A stretch of 64,000 bases of DNA from Bacillota bacterium (GCA_023425025.1 JAFADG010000026.1:62001-126000); one strand, 5' to 3'; counted from the stretch's first letter, positions 9,249 through 18,482 are shown. Notes: generated from the sequence alone by a model not told the origin. Program-made: numbers and translations.

Positions 9249-10267
9249 CAGCCCATGCCTATCAGACAAACCGGCTTGGGCACTTTCGCTTCGCCGAGCA
9301 ATACCAGCTGCTTTTTGCCTCTATCCAGCCGCATCACCTGCACAAGGTTCGCCTCCTGACAGGCGCACAGCAAATAATCGCCCGCGGGCAGGATATCCCT
9401 GGGGCACGCGCCAGTTGGAAAAATGCCGCAAAGGTTCGGCAGCCGCGTCAACGGGTCCAGCTCAAACAGCGCCACGCCGTTAAACCCCAAACGGCTGGAG
9501 GCGAACAAAAACCGTTCGTCATCGCTTAAGCGCACCGCCGCCGCGGCCGCGCCGTTTGTGCCCTCCGGCAGGTATTCAAACCTGCCTGCTTCTTTGTACC
9601 CATCCCCCGTTTTGCGGTAAGCGCATATGATATTTTGCAGCTCGCACAACAGGTACAGCATTTGCCCGTCCGCCGTTATAACAAGGTGCCGGGGCCCCGC
9701 GCCGGGCTGTGTTGAAAGGAGAGGGGCCTTTTGCGCATACCTTCCATTCCCATCACGTTCAAAGACACGAACCGTGTCCGTGCCCAGGTCGCTGACCCAA
9801 ATGCTTTCCCCATGCTTTACGCACTGGTGGGCATGGGCGCATTCCTGCCTTGGGTGCGGGCCGTGTCCATCCAGCGCGACGGCCTGCGGCAGCTGGGTAA
9901 GCGCGCCGTCCTCCGAAAGGGGATAGAAGCTGACCACGCCATCCATATAGTTCGCCACGGCCAGCATGCTGTTTTCCTCATCCGGCAGCAGGTGGCAGGG
10001 CGCCTCACCCATGGAGGGCTGGCTGCCGGTCTGCTCCCAGCCATTTATCGTCCGGCGATAGCTGAACACCCGGCCGTCGCACGGCGTTTCCATGACGGCA
10101 TACAGCCGGTTTCCATCCGCTGACAGCGCCAGATACGACGGGTCCTGCTGGGCTATCGCAAGCCGCACATTGCAGATGGCGCCGGTATCCGAGTCAAAAT
10201 CCGCTTCATAGATTCCCTTCGAATTCCCTCCGGAAGTATAGGTCCCAATCAGCAGCGATGTTTTCAC
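9248..10267 (-). CDS. Lactonase family beta-propeller protein (6-phosphogluconolactonase-like)
   Basis: 339 residues of the seven-bladed lactonase family (Pgl/YkgB type), which hydrolyses 6-phosphogluconolactone or related sugar lactones. Typical blade motifs are visible: LLIGTYTSGGNSKGIY at the start, PSYLALSADGNRLYAV, GPRHLVITADGQMLYLLCEL, and ACPRDILPAGDYLLCACQ. It starts with GTG behind a GGGGGG ribosome binding site. It is cytoplasmic, with no signal peptide. The stop codon coincides with the end of the palindromic repeat. Physiological substrate is inferred only from the family. Confidence 0.85.
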   Translation of the reverse strand: MKTSLLIGTYTSGGNSKGIYEADFDSDTGAICNVRLAIAQQDPSYLALSADGNRLYAVMETPCDGRVFSYRRTINGWEQTGSQPSMGEAPCHLLPDEENSMLAVANYMDGVVSFYPLSEDGALTQLPQAVALDGHGPHPRQECAHAHQCVKHGESIWVSDLGTDTVRVFERDGNGRYAQKAPLLSTQPGAGPRHLVITADGQMLYLLCELQNIICAYRKTGDGYKEAGRFEYLPEGTNGAAAAAVRLSDDERFLFASSRLGFNGVALFELDPLTRLPNLCGIFPTGACPRDILPAGDYLLCACQEANLVQVMRLDRGKKQLVLLGEAKVPKPVCLIGMG

Positions 10268-10329
10268 AAAAACCCCCCGCTTCCCGTATCATTCATCGTT
10301 GTATATGGATGGCTGCCATCCCTGCCGCG

Positions 10330-10722
10330 TCAGCAGGCGATTTCGATAAAGTTCCCTTCCGGGTCGGAAATCCAGAAATTCCGCTGGCCCCAGGGCTGGG
10401 TCACCGGCTCCCCCGTCAGCGACTGAACGCCAAGGGCGGTAAGCCGCCTGTATTCGCTGTCCACATCCTCTTTTGTGGGAACGCCGATGCCGATCTCCAT
10501 GGTCTGGTTCAGCCCACGCGGCGGCTGGTATGGCTGATTCATAGACTGGGCAAACAGCTTCCGGTCAAACATGAACAATCCGCCGTCCCTCACCTTGAAG
10601 CCGGCAAAGGGCCCTTCCGTCCAGTCCGTTTCAAAGCCCAGGATGTCCCGGTAAAAGGCCACCATCTTGGGGATATCTTCCACAAACAAGCCCGTATGCA
10701 CGCTGTTTGACAATGCGCTCAT
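10330..10722 (-). CDS. VOC (glyoxalase/bleomycin resistance) superfamily protein
   Basis: 130 residues with the paired beta-alpha-beta-beta-beta modules of the vicinal oxygen chelate fold. Candidate metal ligands are His in SVHTGLFVEDI, Glu in QTMEIGIGVP and Glu in DPEGNFIEIAC. It begins in an ATGA overlap with the stop of the upstream flavoprotein, with GGAGGAACAAGG as ribosome binding site, so the two are co-transcribed. The substrate is unknown; members range from lyases to dioxygenases and antibiotic-binding proteins. Confidence 0.85.
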   Translation of the reverse strand: MSALSNSVHTGLFVEDIPKMVAFYRDILGFETDWTEGPFAGFKVRDGGLFMFDRKLFAQSMNQPYQPPRGLNQTMEIGIGVPTKEDVDSEYRRLTALGVQSLTGEPVTQPWGQRNFWISDPEGNFIEIAC

Positions 10723-11930
10723 CCTTGTTCCTCCTTAGCTGCGCTCGTCCCGGCCAGCATGCCGCTGGCCCAGGCGAAAAGCAGGTTGTAACCGCCGCAG
10801 TCGCCGTCCACATTCAATACCTCCCCGGCGGCATACAAGCCTTCATGCAGGCGGGAGGCCATGGTCTCAGGATCAAAATCACGGGTGTCGATGCCCCCGG
10901 CCGTCGCCTGGGCGCTGTCAAAGCCCTGTACGCCGGTAACGGCCAGCGTAAAATCCGATACGGCGCGGCACAGGGCGGACAGCTCCGCTTGGGTCAGGGA
11001 GGCGCAGGGGCGGCTGAGGGGCCCGATGCCGGCGCGCTTCAAAACCGCCATGCCAAGGCGCGCGTGGACAAGCCCCAGAAAGAACTGCTCCAGCGGGGCA
11101 TCGCAAAAAAGCTTCGCCCGATCCTGAAAATACGCGGGCAACGCATCCTTTTCCAGATTCATGGCCGGCGCAAGGCTTACATGCAATACGCCGCCGGCGG
11201 CGTCCCGGGAAAGCTGCATGGCCGCCACGCCGCTTACCCCGTATTCGGTAAACAATATCTCGCCTTGCTCCAGAGCCAGCTCCCGGCCGCCTTTTTCCAA
11301 AGCAATTTCAGCCTTTGCCCGTATGCCGGAAAGGCCGCGTATGGGCTCCAGCTCCGTCTTTAACTGCGTGATGGCGGGCTTTGGCGCAATCAGCCTGTGC
11401 CCCTGGGCCTGCAATAGCGCGTAGGCGCTGCCGTCGCTGCCCAGCTTCGGCGCGGCCTTGCCGCCGCCGGTAACAATCATGGCATCGGCCGCATACCGCG
11501 ACCCCTGCGCATACGCCGCCCATCCATCTTTAAGCCTTTCCAGCCGTGTGACGGGCGCGCCGCAGACCGTTTCCACCTGATGCCGGGCGCAGCCCAGGCG
11601 CAGCACATCCAATACCGAAGACGAAAGTCCGCTGGCAGGGTAGACCCGGCCCTCCTCCTCTTCCCGGAGCGCAAGGCCCAGGCTTTCAAAAAAGGCGGCC
11701 ACTTTTTTTGCACCCGTCCGTTCCAGCACTTCTTTGGCAAAGGCCGTATCACCGTGATACCTAGGCGTCCCCGCGTTCATCACATTGCAGCGGCCGTTGC
11801 CGGTGGCCAGTATTTTTTTGCCCACCCGGTCCATTTTTTCCAGCACGGTCACCTTCGCGCCCTTTCGCGCGGCGCAGATCGCCGCCGCAAGCCCGGCCGC
11901 TCCGCCGCCCACCACCAGCAACGTTTTCAT
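10719..11930 (-). CDS. NAD(P)/FAD-dependent oxidoreductase (HI0933/BaiN-like)
   Basis: About 403 residues. The N-terminal dinucleotide-binding motif VVGGGAAGLAAAICAARKGA is followed by GKKILATGNGRCNVMN, typical of the HI0933 flavoprotein family. The C-terminal GDCGGYNLLFAWASG is the second FAD contact. The start at 11930 (MKTLLVV) has GAGGTGG 10 nt upstream; an ATG at 11954 lacks a ribosome binding site. A TATAAT-type -10 box is seen on the minus strand at 11958-11963 with a poor -35. Precise reaction is unknown; BaiN relatives have been linked to bile-acid reduction, but that is not established here. Confidence 0.85.
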   Translation of the reverse strand: MKTLLVVGGGAAGLAAAICAARKGAKVTVLEKMDRVGKKILATGNGRCNVMNAGTPRYHGDTAFAKEVLERTGAKKVAAFFESLGLALREEEEGRVYPASGLSSSVLDVLRLGCARHQVETVCGAPVTRLERLKDGWAAYAQGSRYAADAMIVTGGGKAAPKLGSDGSAYALLQAQGHRLIAPKPAITQLKTELEPIRGLSGIRAKAEIALEKGGRELALEQGEILFTEYGVSGVAAMQLSRDAAGGVLHVSLAPAMNLEKDALPAYFQDRAKLFCDAPLEQFFLGLVHARLGMAVLKRAGIGPLSRPCASLTQAELSALCRAVSDFTLAVTGVQGFDSAQATAGGIDTRDFDPETMASRLHEGLYAAGEVLNVDGDCGGYNLLFAWASGMLAGTSAAKEEQG

Positions 11931-12088
11931 ATCAACACGTCCACCTCTTCCCATTTTATTATACCGTCACAGCAAGGAAAGCGAAAGGTTTTCTTTGGCT
12001 TGTTTTACCAATGCGCTTACGGAACGCCTGATTTGTTATTTTCATACCATGAATCGTGCCGCGAACCAAATATAGGAAGGAGATCTTC

Positions 12089-12949
12089 ATGAGCGATCCC
12101 GGAACGATCACAACCTGCCCCAATGGGCAGACGGCCTATACCATCCAGCCAAGAGATACATTATTTACCCTTTCCAGGCGGTTCCTTGTCAGCATACAAA
12201 GCATACTGGACGCAAACCCCGGCATCTTCCCCAATAACCTGCGGGTTGGGCAGGTTATTTGCATTCCCGTCAACCCCGGCCCGCCCGTCTGTCCGCCCAA
12301 CAGCTTTTCCTACACCATCCAGGCAGGCGATACGCTTTTCCTGCTGGCGCAGCGGTTTGGCGTCACCACCCAAAGCATTTTGGACCTGAACCCAAGCATC
12401 CTGCCGGGTGATTTGCGGGTCGCGCAGATCATTTGCATTCCCAACGCCACCGCCCCGGGGGTCTGCCCCGCGAACACCTTTTCCTATACCATACTGATCG
12501 GCGATTCGCTCTTCAGCCTGGCGCAGCGCTTTGGCGTCACCACCCAGAGTATTCTGGACGCAAACCCGGGCATTTCGGCCGACAACCTGCGGGTAGGGCA
12601 GCAAATCTGCATTCCGAGCGCAATGCCGCCATCATGCACCTGCGAGCAGAGCCTGGCGGCGGCCAACAGGAACATCGCGCTGCTTAGGGGCGAGAGCGGC
12701 GCCCAGATATTCGGCGATACCACCTATGGCACCTCCACAGCGACAACCATAGCCACGCTGGTGTCCGCAACGGAGCTGCGTTTTGACGCCGCCGCCGTCA
12801 CATTCACCGGCGACTTTTCCTGCCAGTTTACCCAAGGTTCCGCGTATGCCTATTTCATGGACAGCGCCGCCGGCGGGCAAAGAGGCCTGATCGTCCGGGA
12901 CAATTTCGGCATCTGGCATACGTTTGAATACCGTGTGCCCATCGGGTAA
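12089..12949 (+). CDS. Protein with three LysM domains
   Basis: 286 residues. Three LysM repeats of about 45 residues lie in the first two thirds, each with YTI..(G/R)D(T/S)LF.L..RF.V..QSILD.NP and ending ICIP; they bind N-acetylglucosamine-containing glycans such as peptidoglycan. Proline/cysteine linkers (CPPNSF, CPANTF) separate them. The last ~90 residues are an unknown beta-rich domain. There is no signal peptide, as in some spore coat or cortex proteins, so a sporulation role is possible but inferred. AAGGAG at 12077-12082 fixes the start at 12089. Confidence 0.85.
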   Translation: MSDPGTITTCPNGQTAYTIQPRDTLFTLSRRFLVSIQSILDANPGIFPNNLRVGQVICIPVNPGPPVCPPNSFSYTIQAGDTLFLLAQRFGVTTQSILDLNPSILPGDLRVAQIICIPNATAPGVCPANTFSYTILIGDSLFSLAQRFGVTTQSILDANPGISADNLRVGQQICIPSAMPPSCTCEQSLAAANRNIALLRGESGAQIFGDTTYGTSTATTIATLVSATELRFDAAAVTFTGDFSCQFTQGSAYAYFMDSAAGGQRGLIVRDNFGIWHTFEYRVPIG

Positions 12950-13008
12950 GTGAAAGCGATCCTCCGCCCGGAGTCAACAAAAAGAACCACATAAATGAAT
13001 CCTGCAAG

Positions 13009-13046
13009 CTCGAAAAAATGGCTTTCCATTTTTTCGAGTTGTTTTC
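13009..13046 (+). terminator. Rho-independent terminator of the LysM gene
   Basis: 13-bp stem CTCGAAAAAATGG / CCATTTTTTCGAG around a CTTT loop, followed by TTGTTTTCTTTC. Confidence 0.9.
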
Positions 13047-13061
13047 TTTCCTCACCCTTCG

Positions 13062-13070
13062 TGGTACAAT
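13062..13070 (+). promoter_or_regulatory. Extended -10 promoter element
   Basis: TGGTACAAT (TGn plus TACAAT at 13065-13070) lies 26 bp before the start codon of the FAD-dependent protein. No good -35 is seen at 17 bp, which is tolerable with an extended -10. Confidence 0.5.
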
Positions 13071-13096
13071 AAGGAAGATCATGAAGGAGGAAGCCC

Positions 13097-14686
13097 ATGC
13101 TGCGCTTATCAGGCCTGCCTTTGCCCCTGGACGCCGGTGAAAAGGAGCTGCGCATTTTGGCCGCGAAAAAGCTGAGTATGCCGCTTTCCGATATCTCCGC
13201 CCTGCGCATTGTCAAAAAGAGCGTAGACGCCAGGGATAAGGGCGACGTGCATTTTGTGTACAGCGTGGATGTTTCCCTACAGCAGGAGGACGCGGTGCTG
13301 GGCCGCCTGCGCTTTGGTACGGCGATGAAAGTAGAAGAAGGCAAACCGCCAAAGCCCTTGCCCAAGGCCGCTTTCCATCGCCGCCCGGTGGTGGCCGGCG
13401 CGGGGCCGGCCGGGCTGTTCGCCGCGCTGACGCTGGCCAGGGCCGGGGCAAGCCCGATCCTTGTGGAGCGCGGCAAGGCTGTGGAGGAACGGGCCCGGGA
13501 TGTGGACGCCCTGATGCAGCGGGGCCTGCTCAACGAAGAAAGCAACGTACTGTACGGCGAGGGCGGCGCGGGCGCTTTTTCCGACGGAAAGCTGACCACC
13601 GGCATCAAAAACCCGCTGTGCGGCGATGTGCTAAGAGACCTTGCCGCCTTCGGCGCGCCGAAGGAGATACTCTACCAGCAAAAGGCCCACATCGGCACAG
13701 ATTTATTGCGCGGCGTGGTAAAGAACCTGCGGGAGGAAATAAAACGCCTGGGCGGGGAGGTTTTGTTTGAAACAAAGCTCGCCGGCCTTTTGATCGAAAA
13801 CGGAAAGCTGCGCGGCGTCGCCATCACACAAAACGGCGAAACCTCGCAAATCGATACCGGCACGCTGATCCTGGCCATCGGCCACAGCGCCAGGGATACC
13901 TGCCGCATGGCCTACCATGCCGGCCTGCCCATGGCGCAAAAACCCTTTTCCGTGGGCGCGCGTATCGAGCATCCGCAAAAGCTGATCAACGCCTCCCAGT
14001 ACGGCAAGTTCGCCGGCCACAAGGCCTTGGGCGCGGCGGACTACAAGCTGAGCGTGAAAACCCGGGACGGCCGCGGGGCATACACCTTTTGCATGTGCCC
14101 CGGCGGCGTGGTGATCCCGGCGGCAAGCGGGCAGGGCGGCATCTGCGTAAACGGCATGAGCTACCATGCCCGGGCCGGGGAAAACGCCAACTCCGCGCTG
14201 CTGGTGGGCGTAAATCTCCTGGACTTTGGCGACGGCCACCCCCTGGCGGGCCATGATTACCAGCGGGCGCTGGAACAGGCGGCCTTTAAGCTGGGCGGCG
14301 GCGGCTTTATCGCCCCGGCACAGCGGATAGAGGATTTTCTTGCGGGCCGCGGTTCCAGGCGCATCGGCAGCGTGACCCCGTCTTATCAGCCCGGGGTGAC
14401 CCCCAGCGACCTTGCCGCCTGCCTGCCCGGCTATATTATTGAGAACATGAAGACGGGCATTTTGCAGATGGACAGGCAGCTAAGCGGCTTCGCCCACCCC
14501 GACGCGCTTTTGACCGGCGTGGAAACCCGCTCCTCCTCCCCTGTGCGCATCCTTCGGGATGAAGGCTGCCAGTCGGAGATACGGGGCATTTTCCCCGCAG
14601 GGGAAGGCGCGGGCTACGCCGGCGGCATCATGAGCGCCGCGGTGGACGGCATCGCCTGCGCGCTAAAAGCATTGGAAGAACGTTAA
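13097..14686 (+). CDS. FAD-dependent dehydrogenase-like protein (COG2509 type)
   Basis: 529 residues. An N-terminal ferredoxin-like region of about 90 residues (LSGLPLPLDAGEKEL...) precedes the dinucleotide-binding motif VVAGAGPAGLFAALTLARAG, as in the widespread uncharacterised FAD proteins annotated as dehydrogenases. GEGGAGAFSDGKLTTGI and the C-terminal GEGAGYAGGIMSAAVDGI are family signatures. GAAGGAGG precedes the ATG. It is followed by a 250-bp intergenic stretch with repeats. Its reaction is unknown. Confidence 0.85.
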   Translation: MLRLSGLPLPLDAGEKELRILAAKKLSMPLSDISALRIVKKSVDARDKGDVHFVYSVDVSLQQEDAVLGRLRFGTAMKVEEGKPPKPLPKAAFHRRPVVAGAGPAGLFAALTLARAGASPILVERGKAVEERARDVDALMQRGLLNEESNVLYGEGGAGAFSDGKLTTGIKNPLCGDVLRDLAAFGAPKEILYQQKAHIGTDLLRGVVKNLREEIKRLGGEVLFETKLAGLLIENGKLRGVAITQNGETSQIDTGTLILAIGHSARDTCRMAYHAGLPMAQKPFSVGARIEHPQKLINASQYGKFAGHKALGAADYKLSVKTRDGRGAYTFCMCPGGVVIPAASGQGGICVNGMSYHARAGENANSALLVGVNLLDFGDGHPLAGHDYQRALEQAAFKLGGGGFIAPAQRIEDFLAGRGSRRIGSVTPSYQPGVTPSDLAACLPGYIIENMKTGILQMDRQLSGFAHPDALLTGVETRSSSPVRILRDEGCQSEIRGIFPAGEGAGYAGGIMSAAVDGIACALKALEER

Positions 14687-14747
14687 GGGAATCGCCAAAG
14701 CGCGGGGTATGAATCGCCCATATGCGCAATTCCTTGTCGCGGCAAGG

Positions 14748-14871
14748 GCGGGCGGTTGATAACCGCCCCTACGCTGCCATTTGTTTGTTAGCTGCACTTG
14801 CGGAACATACGGGAACCGGAAGAAAGGCCAATATGCGCTTTCCGGTGTAGGGGCGAATATCATTCGTCCGC
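14748..14871. repeat. Two inverted copies of a GTAGGGGCG-type extragenic palindrome
   Basis: GTAGGGGCGAATATCATTCG at 14847-14866, continuing TCCGC, is one unit. The other, in opposite orientation, is the reverse complement of 14748-14772 (GTAGGGGCGGTTATCAACCG plus CCCGC). Each unit has its own short palindrome (GAATATCATTC, GGTTATCAACC). Units of this sequence type are common in intergenic regions of Clostridia, as I recall. They fill the gap 14687-14934, which holds no gene. Confidence 0.7.
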
Positions 14872-14934
14872 ATAAGCGGCAAGCTTACGAATGATGCTTT
14901 CCTCATCACTTTTATGGAAAGGAAACCATACTGA

Positions 14935-15591
14935 ATGATTGAAGCCGTGATCTTCGACATGGACGGCGTATTGTTTGATACCGAGCGCCTGGGGCTTTTA
15001 AAGCAGTTGCAAGCCTGCCGGGAGGTGGGCTATCCGGTGACCGAAGCGCTTTTAATGCGTACCATGGGTTCCAGCATGGCTGCCGGCCGGGAAATACTAC
15101 GCAGCGCTCTGGGAGAAGCATTCCCCTATGAAAAAATGATCGGCCGCTGGACGGACCTTATGTATGAGGACATGGCGGAAAACGGCATCCCCGAAAAGCC
15201 CGGCATCCGGGAGCTGCTTGCCGTTTTGAAGTCAAAAGGCATCAAAACCGCCGTCGCCACCTCCAACAACCAGTCCATCGTGGAAAGCTACATGAAAATG
15301 GCGGGACTTGCAGGCGCCTTTGATACCGTCGTCTGCGGGGATACGGTTCAAAAAAGCAAGCCCGCCCCGGACATCTACCTTCTGGCGGCGAAGCGGCTTT
15401 TTGCGGACCCCGTCCGCTGCATCGGCGTGGAGGATTCCATCAACGGCGTAAAGTCCGTGCGGGCCGCCCAAATGACCTGCGTCATGGTGCCCGACCTGAT
15501 CCCATTCACGCAGGAGCTGCACCCATTTGTGGACCACTGCGTACCGACACTTCATGACATCATCCCCCTACTTGATGAAAAGGAGCAATGA
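14935..15591 (+). CDS. HAD superfamily hydrolase (beta-phosphoglucomutase-like)
   Basis: 218 residues. Motif I is FDMDGVLFDTE (nucleophile Asp and acid Asp), motif II is VATSNN, motif III Lys is in SKPAPDIYLLAAK, and motif IV is GVEDSINGV. A helical cap lies between motif I and II, as in subclass I phosphatases and phosphoglucomutases (PgmB, Gph). It could be a sugar-phosphate phosphatase; the substrate is not deducible. It overlaps the next gene, so the two are translationally coupled. Confidence 0.88.
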   Translation: MIEAVIFDMDGVLFDTERLGLLKQLQACREVGYPVTEALLMRTMGSSMAAGREILRSALGEAFPYEKMIGRWTDLMYEDMAENGIPEKPGIRELLAVLKSKGIKTAVATSNNQSIVESYMKMAGLAGAFDTVVCGDTVQKSKPAPDIYLLAAKRLFADPVRCIGVEDSINGVKSVRAAQMTCVMVPDLIPFTQELHPFVDHCVPTLHDIIPLLDEKEQ

Positions 15592-15593
15592 AC

Positions 15594-16799
15594 ATGCGCG
15601 CGTATGAACGGTTTTTGAAGTATGTTTCCATCGACACCACCAGCAATGAAACCGTGGAAACCTGTCCCTCGACCCCAAATCAAAAGGTGCTGGGCCAGCT
15701 GTTGGTAGATGAAATGCTGGCCATGGGCATTGGCGACAGCCGTATGGACGAGCACGGCTATGTGTACGGCAGCATCCCGCAAAAGGGCGAGGGCGCACGG
15801 CCCGCCATCGGCTTCATCGCCCACATGGACACCTCCAACGCCGTGCCCGGCGGGCCTATCAAGCCCGCTATCCTGTCCTACGAGGGCGGCGACATCGCGC
15901 TTGAAAACGGCCTGATCATCAGTGAGAAGGAATTTGACTTTTTACCGGAACTGATCGGCCTGGACCTGATCGTAACCGACGGCAACACCCTGCTTGGCGC
16001 CGACGACAAGGCCGGTGTGGCCGAGATACTGACGCTGTGCGAGCGGCTGCTTTCGCCTGATGCGCCTGACCACGGAAAGGTCTTGATCGGCTTTACCCCG
16101 GATGAAGAGATCGGCCGGGGCGCCAACCTCTTTGACGTGAAGGGTTTCGGGGCGGAATACGCCTACACGGTGGATGGCGGCGCCCTGGGCGAGATCGAGT
16201 ACGAAAACTTCAACGCCGCTTCGGCCACGGTGAAAATTTACGGCGTGAACATCCATCCCGGCAGCGCGAAGAACAAGATGCGCAACGCCAGCCTTTTGGC
16301 CATGGAGTTCAACGCCATGCTGCCGCCCCAGGAGATTCCCGCCTGCACGGAGGGGTATGAGGGCTTCCAGCACCTGACCAGCATCCGCGGCGAGGAGGAG
16401 CTGTGTACCCTCCATTACATCATCCGCGATCATGACATGGAAAAGTTCCAGTACAAAAAGGCCCGGTTTGAAAAGATTGCCGGATACCTGAACGACAAGT
16501 ACGGCCCCGGCACGGTGGCGCTTACCCTCAAGGACAGTTATTTCAATATGCGGGAAAAGCTCAAGGATCACATGCATATCGTGAAAAAGGCGGAGGAAGC
16601 CATGCTCAGCTGCGGCGTGAACCCCATCATCCAGCCCATCCGCGGCGGCACCGACGGGGCCAGGCTTTCGTATATGGGCCTGCCCTGCCCCAACCTTTCC
16701 ACCGGCGGCTACAATTTCCACGGCCGGCGGGAGCTGATCCCCGTGCAGGCCATGGATTCCATGGTGGAGGTTTTGCTGGAAATCGTGAAAAAAGCCTGA
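15594..16799 (+). CDS. pepT: Peptidase T (tripeptide aminopeptidase)
   Basis: About 401 residues of the M20B family, a dizinc cytoplasmic enzyme that removes the N-terminal residue of tripeptides. Zinc ligands and catalytic residues are seen in HMDTSNAVPG, LLGADDKAGVAEIL, TPDEEIGRGA, and GGTDGARLSYMGLPCPN with the final His in NFHGRRE. AAGGAG at 15580-15585 is 8 nt from the ATG at 15594 and only 2 nt from the ATG at 15588, so 15594 is preferred. It partners the HAD gene in a two-gene unit. Confidence 0.92.
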   Translation: MRAYERFLKYVSIDTTSNETVETCPSTPNQKVLGQLLVDEMLAMGIGDSRMDEHGYVYGSIPQKGEGARPAIGFIAHMDTSNAVPGGPIKPAILSYEGGDIALENGLIISEKEFDFLPELIGLDLIVTDGNTLLGADDKAGVAEILTLCERLLSPDAPDHGKVLIGFTPDEEIGRGANLFDVKGFGAEYAYTVDGGALGEIEYENFNAASATVKIYGVNIHPGSAKNKMRNASLLAMEFNAMLPPQEIPACTEGYEGFQHLTSIRGEEELCTLHYIIRDHDMEKFQYKKARFEKIAGYLNDKYGPGTVALTLKDSYFNMREKLKDHMHIVKKAEEAMLSCGVNPIIQPIRGGTDGARLSYMGLPCPNLSTGGYNFHGRRELIPVQAMDSMVEVLLEIVKKA

Positions 16800-16855
16800 C
16801 CGCACGGCCGGTATATTTGGAAGGAGGCCTCCTCCCGTAACCTGGAGGCGTTGCC

Positions 16856-17602
16856 ATGCAATCAAAACCCCGTTCCAGGCTTGACAGATTCATATCCGGG
16901 TTTGTTTTCCTTTCCCTGCTGTTATCCATGGTCTATATTGCCGTGCAGTGGGCAAGGGCGCCCGCCCTGCCCGGCAGCCTTATGCATGAAAAGCTGAAAA
17001 GCGATTACGCGCTGATGGCTGTGCAATGCCTGCTGGGCCTGCTGGCCATGCTGCTGCCGGGGTGGCTTGCGCGCAGGTGGCGGGTGGAGATCCCCTCGGG
17101 CATGATGATCCTGTACGTTTTGTTTTTATACGCCGCCATCTATTTGGGCGAGGTGCGGAGCTTTTATTACCGCATCCCCCACTGGGACATGATCCTCCAC
17201 GGCTTTTCCGGGGGCATGCTGGGCGCGCTGGCGTTTTCCTTCGTGCGGCTGCTAAACAAATCCGACCGGGTGCACCTGATATTGAATCCCTTGTTCACCG
17301 CCGTTTTTGCCTTTTGCTTTTCCATGGCACTGGGCGTATTCTGGGAATTTTACGAGTATTTTGTGGATGGGATGCTGGGGCTGAACATGCAAAAATTCCT
17401 GTTGGAGGACGGCGCGGCGCTCACGGGCCGGGAGGCCCTTTCCGACACCATGCAGGACCTTTTGACCGACGCCGCCGGCGCGATATTCACTTCCGCTGTC
17501 GGCTATGTATCCCTCAAATACAAAAAGGGCTGGGTGGAAAAGGTGATGCTGAAAAAGCAGCCCCAAAGGGAGGAGCAGAATCAGGCCTCCATCAGCGGCT
17601 GA
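16856..17602 (+). CDS. YjdF/DUF2238-like integral membrane protein
   Basis: 248 residues with about six membrane segments. Conserved polar motifs lie at the membrane: YRIPHWDMILHGFSGGMLG, GVFWEFYEYFVD, and DTMQDLLTDAAGA, matching the YjdF-like family whose function is unknown. The His/Asp/Glu pattern suggests a metal site within the membrane, which is my inference. GGAGG at 16840-16846 serves the ATG at 16856. It is convergent with the DtxR-like regulator. Confidence 0.8.
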   Translation: MQSKPRSRLDRFISGFVFLSLLLSMVYIAVQWARAPALPGSLMHEKLKSDYALMAVQCLLGLLAMLLPGWLARRWRVEIPSGMMILYVLFLYAAIYLGEVRSFYYRIPHWDMILHGFSGGMLGALAFSFVRLLNKSDRVHLILNPLFTAVFAFCFSMALGVFWEFYEYFVDGMLGLNMQKFLLEDGAALTGREALSDTMQDLLTDAAGAIFTSAVGYVSLKYKKGWVEKVMLKKQPQREEQNQASISG

Positions 17603-17616
17603 CAAGGGACAATCTT

Positions 17617-18108
17617 TCACTCCCTTGCGTCCTTTGCAAACGTCTGAAATTCGGTATAGGCAAAGCGCGCCTGTTCGTTTTGATCAAAAAAACGCAAAAG
17701 CGTATTGAGCTGCTCCACCGTGGATACGCCCACCACATGCTCGATCAGCTCCGTTTCCAGCAGCAGATCCCTGGAGCCGATCAAGTGCAAAAACCGTTCA
17801 ATGGTCTGATGCCTGTGCATTAAGTATGCGCCGGCATCTTTTCCTTTTTGGGTCGGCAGTATGATCTCGTACTTGTCATACTCCACAAACCCCTTTTCCC
17901 AAAGCTTCATGATCATTTTCGACGCGGAGGAGGGGCGAACGTGCAGCGCCTCCGACAGCCGGCCGATGCGGGTGTAGGGCCCCGCCATGCACAGCCGGTA
18001 AACCATTTCCAGATAGTCCTCCATGGCCGGGGTCAGGCGGTCCTTGCCTTTTTGCAAAAGCTCATACCCGCGCACAGTATGAAATTCCCTGCCGCTTTCC
18101 TCTATCAC
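17617..18108 (-). CDS. DtxR/MntR-family metal-dependent transcriptional regulator
   Basis: 163 residues. An N-terminal winged helix (TPAMEDYLEMVYRL...IGRLSEALHVRPSSASKMIMKL) is followed by the metal-binding dimerisation domain. Likely ligands are Asp and Glu in MEDYLEM, His in LMHRHQT, and Glu/Glu/His in ETELIEHVV. There is no SH3 domain, as in MntR or short IdeR forms. It lies divergent from feoAB with 137 bp between them and probably represses ferrous iron uptake when metal is replete. Whether it senses iron or manganese is not clear. Confidence 0.88.
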   Translation of the reverse strand: MIEESGREFHTVRGYELLQKGKDRLTPAMEDYLEMVYRLCMAGPYTRIGRLSEALHVRPSSASKMIMKLWEKGFVEYDKYEIILPTQKGKDAGAYLMHRHQTIERFLHLIGSRDLLLETELIEHVVGVSTVEQLNTLLRFFDQNEQARFAYTEFQTFAKDARE

Positions 18109-18245
18109 GCGCCCACCTCCAGTTGTCCTATCCTATTCAGCCCATCCGCCGTTTAGGCGACGCGTGCGCACGCTTTTGCCCGCGGGTCATATAGTTGGCT
18201 TAGGGAAAAACCTTCCCGTGAAAAAACCATCAAGGAGTGAAAACC

Positions 18246-18482
18246 ATGGAGGCTGCCATATCGCTTATGCAGCTGCATACAGGCAAAAAGGCAAAGGTGC
18301 TGTCCCTTGCATTTGACGGCGCCCTGCGCCGGCGCATTCTGGACCTGGGCGTCATCGAGGGAACCGAAATCGCTTCCCTGTACAAAAGCCCCTCCGGCAA
18401 TCCTGTGGCGTACCTGATCCGCGGCGCGGTCATCGCCCTGCGCTCGGACGTCGCATCCGGCATTATGGTCAGGGAATCCTGA
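18246..18482 (+). CDS. feoA: Ferrous iron transport protein A
   Basis: A 78-residue SH3-like cytoplasmic protein that supports FeoB. It shows the family pattern L..L..GKKAKV..L......R.RILDLGVIEGTEI and ends VIALRSDVASGIMV. AAGGAG at 18232-18237 favours the ATG at 18246 over the GTG at 18237. It lies 39 bp upstream of feoB. The upstream GGGAA...TTCCC palindrome at 18203-18217 could be a regulator site, but it does not match a canonical DtxR box. Confidence 0.92.
   Translation: MEAAISLMQLHTGKKAKVLSLAFDGALRRRILDLGVIEGTEIASLYKSPSGNPVAYLIRGAVIALRSDVASGIMVRES

Noticed and set aside
18180..18232. Canonical DtxR/IdeR box upstream of feoA
   Set aside because: The region has only a loose half-match and a GGGAA/TTCCC palindrome; it does not fit the 19-bp consensus.
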